From positions 98,112 through 162,111 of the forward strand of contig NZ_JAVHUW010000064.1 in NCBI RefSeq assembly GCF_030954495.1: a DNA stretch of 64,000 nucleotides, given 5' to 3'. The translations under genes and the position numbers were made by a program. This document shows, one piece after another, positions 62,456-64,000 of this stretch. Origin of the DNA: Candidatus Desulfosporosinus nitrosoreducens (lineage in GTDB: Bacteria; Bacillota; Desulfitobacteriia; Desulfitobacteriales; Desulfitobacteriaceae). The notes below the pieces were generated by a model, which was given only the letters and a program-made list of their open reading frames with translations, was not told the origin of the DNA and did not search any database. The number at the start of each line of letters is the position of its first letter. Positions within the stretch are counted from its first letter, which is position 1.

Positions 62456-62779
62456 TTAAGTATGGTGCAGATTATGGTGAATTTGTACAGCTTGAAATAG
62501 GTGTTGTCCCCAATATGTCCCCAATAAATCACTTTTGCTGATGCATATAAGTAATAGTCCAGATATTAAGCGTGGGAAAAATCGTCCTCTCTACCTTGGT
62601 CAATCGGCTTGACCGACTGACTTTAAAGCAGACTTGCAATAGGTATTGACCAAATCGATACCTATGAGATGCTAAAACTGGGATTCAAGAAACTTACCCG
62701 ATTTTCTCGGTGCACCTCATGGATACCCTCATCCACATCATTCTTATCAGGAAGGCATTTCCCTTTCCTTACATATTTA

Positions 62780-62815
62780 TCGAAAAACAATTAAGAATGT
62801 CGGAAAGAAGGAAAT
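62780..62815 (+). repeat. 36-bp direct repeat, copy 2
   Basis: Matches 55766-55801 with one base different. It lies about 50 bp upstream of the gene at 62864. Confidence 0.8.
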
Positions 62816-62863
62816 CAACTTAATTCGTTGAAGTCAAAAATTAATTATAAGGAGATGCATTGA

Positions 62864-63559
62864 ATGTTAGAAATATTGGGCATTTTGAGTTTCCTGCTCT
62901 TCGTATTAATGTCAATAGTCAGTATCAATCCTAAATGGATTTCGAAAGGCAAGAAAAAATACACAAGAAAAGAAACTTTATTATCTGCCTTAGTTATGTT
63001 TGTTTTATTCTGTATTTTTGCAATCAATTCGCCTAATAAGGCCTCGGTGCCCTCTGCCTCAAGCATTACGCCCAATGCGACAACCACTACTCAAAAAACT
63101 GAACAAACAACTAAAGATGAGAATGATGCCGACGCTGTTGCGAAGCATCAAACGGATGTAAAAACATCACCGGCTACAGATACCGTAACAATGCCCCAAT
63201 CAAATTCTTCTTCCACCTCAAGTCAACCCGCGACAGCTACTGCAAGTTCGCCACAAACCCCAGCACCAAGCCAAAGTCTAACCCCTGACTCAACACCGCC
63301 CATCCCTTCTATTTCTACTCCGGTTCAACCCCCTCCTTCGACTAGTTCTAATAATTCAATAACAGCATCAACCGACCAAACAGCCAACCCATCAGCCAAT
63401 GTAAGCCCCTCTACGGAGGATGACAATACAATCGTATATATAACGAAAACAGGCAAGAAGTACCACACCGCTGGGTCTAAGTATCTTTCAAAAAGCAGCA
63501 TCCCCATAACATTGGGAGAGGCTAAAAGGCGTGGCTATACGCCTTCTGCAGAGGACTAA
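62864..63559 (+). CDS. Membrane-anchored Ser/Thr/Pro-rich protein with degenerate Ada-like zinc motif
   Basis: This 231-residue protein has two membrane segments (about 3-21 and 42-58), then a 120-residue low-complexity Ser/Thr/Pro stalk, then a C-terminal domain (191-231) beginning VYITKTGKKYHTAGSKYL. Related domains usually read GKKYHxxGCxYL...GYTPCxxC and hold a metal. Here the cysteines are replaced by Ser205 and by PSAED at the end, so metal binding is lost. A GGAG ribosome site is present. Confidence 0.75.
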   Translation: MLEILGILSFLLFVLMSIVSINPKWISKGKKKYTRKETLLSALVMFVLFCIFAINSPNKASVPSASSITPNATTTTQKTEQTTKDENDADAVAKHQTDVKTSPATDTVTMPQSNSSSTSSQPATATASSPQTPAPSQSLTPDSTPPIPSISTPVQPPPSTSSNNSITASTDQTANPSANVSPSTEDDNTIVYITKTGKKYHTAGSKYLSKSSIPITLGEAKRRGYTPSAED

Positions 63560-63992
63560 TTTGGAGGAGACTATTAAAAAATTATCGTCTCCCTATTATT
63601 TGTTTCGCTATTCCCCATGCTCACGGACTACTCGATCCGTCAGATAGTCAAATAATAGATTAAATATACGAACCAAAAAGAAGAGCCTAATCGCTCTCCT
63701 CCTCAATTCCTGGCAACACAAAAAGCAGAATCTGGCGCCACTCCTCGCCGAGTTTCTGCTTTTTGAAAAAAACATCTTCCTACTACAATATATGCCCTGT
63801 CCAACAAAGTGTGACAGGCGTCGGTTAATCGGCGTCTTTTTTATGCTCCCAATGTCTAAATAGGGCTTGCTAACGAGTGCAAAAAAACAGGAAAGAGCCT
63901 GATTTTGCAAGGTTTTCTGGGCATTTTCGTCGAATCTTTAGTGCAAGGAACTATGAATTAAGGTTAATAAAACCGTGCACTTGGAGGTTAAA
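63560..63992. other. Intergenic end region with hairpins
   Basis: A GGAGAC/GTCTCC hairpin lies near 63565-63590 and an inverted repeat AAAAAGCAGAA/TTCTGCTTTTT at 63720-63764, probably terminators. GGCGTCGGTTAATCGGCGTCTTTTTT near 63818 is another T-tailed hairpin-like element. No gene is supported. Confidence 0.4.
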
Positions 63993-64000
63993 ATGTACCG
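63993..64000 (+). CDS. Possible start of a gene cut by the window end
   Basis: An ATG at 63993 is preceded at good spacing by GGAGGT. Only two codons are visible, so nothing can be said about the product. Confidence 0.3.

Larger units (their letters stand above)
62349..62863. other. Gene-free stretch before the Ser/Thr-rich protein
   Basis: It holds the CRISPR-like fragment, a terminator at 62428-62455, two copies of TGTCCCCAAT near 62505-62525 (a string often left at the ends of integrase genes) and the second 36-bp repeat. No gene could be supported. Confidence 0.4.

Overview
The window looks like a chromosome segment of an anaerobic, endospore-forming Clostridia of the Desulfosporosinus/Desulfitobacterium type (Peptococcaceae). 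This is inferred from the gene set: corrinoid methyltransferases of the MttB family including one read through an amber codon, a GerA-type spore germination operon, LL-diaminopimelate aminotransferase, the carboxynorspermidine route to polyamines, two sigma-54 activators, DUF1659/DUF2922 small proteins and a DUF3102 protein. No rRNA, tRNA, intact insertion sequence or prophage was seen.

Layout. 0.2-1.1 kb: a VanW-family protein. 1.2-8.6 kb: a methylamine/betaine demethylation operon on the minus strand (BCCT transporter, non-pyrrolysine MttB homologue, pyrrolysine MttB with an in-frame TAG, corrinoid protein), divergent from a PAS-AAA+ sigma-54 activator. Between them are a -24/-12 promoter and a 20-bp perfect inverted repeat that could be the activator's site. 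8.6-19.1 kb: a five-gene SsuABC/TauABC-type importer operon with two permeases and two ATPases, also preceded by a sigma-54-like promoter, then a LysR regulator, a thioredoxin, a thioredoxin reductase fused to a cysteine-poor thioredoxin fold, a type I phosphodiesterase-family enzyme and a metallo-beta-lactamase-fold protein. 19.3-25.2 kb: a membrane protein, then an overlapping sensor kinase / NtrC-type regulator / MFS transporter operon with a relic copy of the MFS 3' end, and a thioesterase. 25.6-34.9 kb: LysR, YgjP-like hydrolase, NhaC antiporter, a small membrane protein, an OmpR-type two-component system, an alpha/beta hydrolase, an ABC exporter and an FMN reductase.

35-49 kb: a tiny cysteine-rich protein, a GIY-YIG remnant, a YibE/F pair behind an LTA-synthase-like protein, a chemoreceptor, a ferredoxin-type protein, a patatin, and the spore germination operon gerKA-KC-KB plus a small membrane protein. 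48.8-55.1 kb: biosynthesis (class I aminotransferase, carboxynorspermidine decarboxylase and dehydrogenase, DapL, a GyrI-like protein).

55.2-64 kb is gene-poor and looks like an accessory or decaying region: small membrane and Cys-rich proteins, a 46-residue LysM protein, a truncated duplicate, a broken cas2, CRISPR-like single repeats, a frameshifted D-Ala-D-Ala carboxypeptidase, a probable IS630-type remnant, a duplicated ~130-bp element built on a 46-bp perfect palindrome with compensatory base changes, two long perfect hairpins in tandem, and a 36-bp direct repeat.

The most informative signals are the in-frame amber codon in mttB, the coupling of that operon to a dedicated sigma-54 activator, the unusual 5' end of the BCCT gene, and the covarying palindromic repeats. 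All functional assignments rest on reading motifs by eye; no database search was possible.
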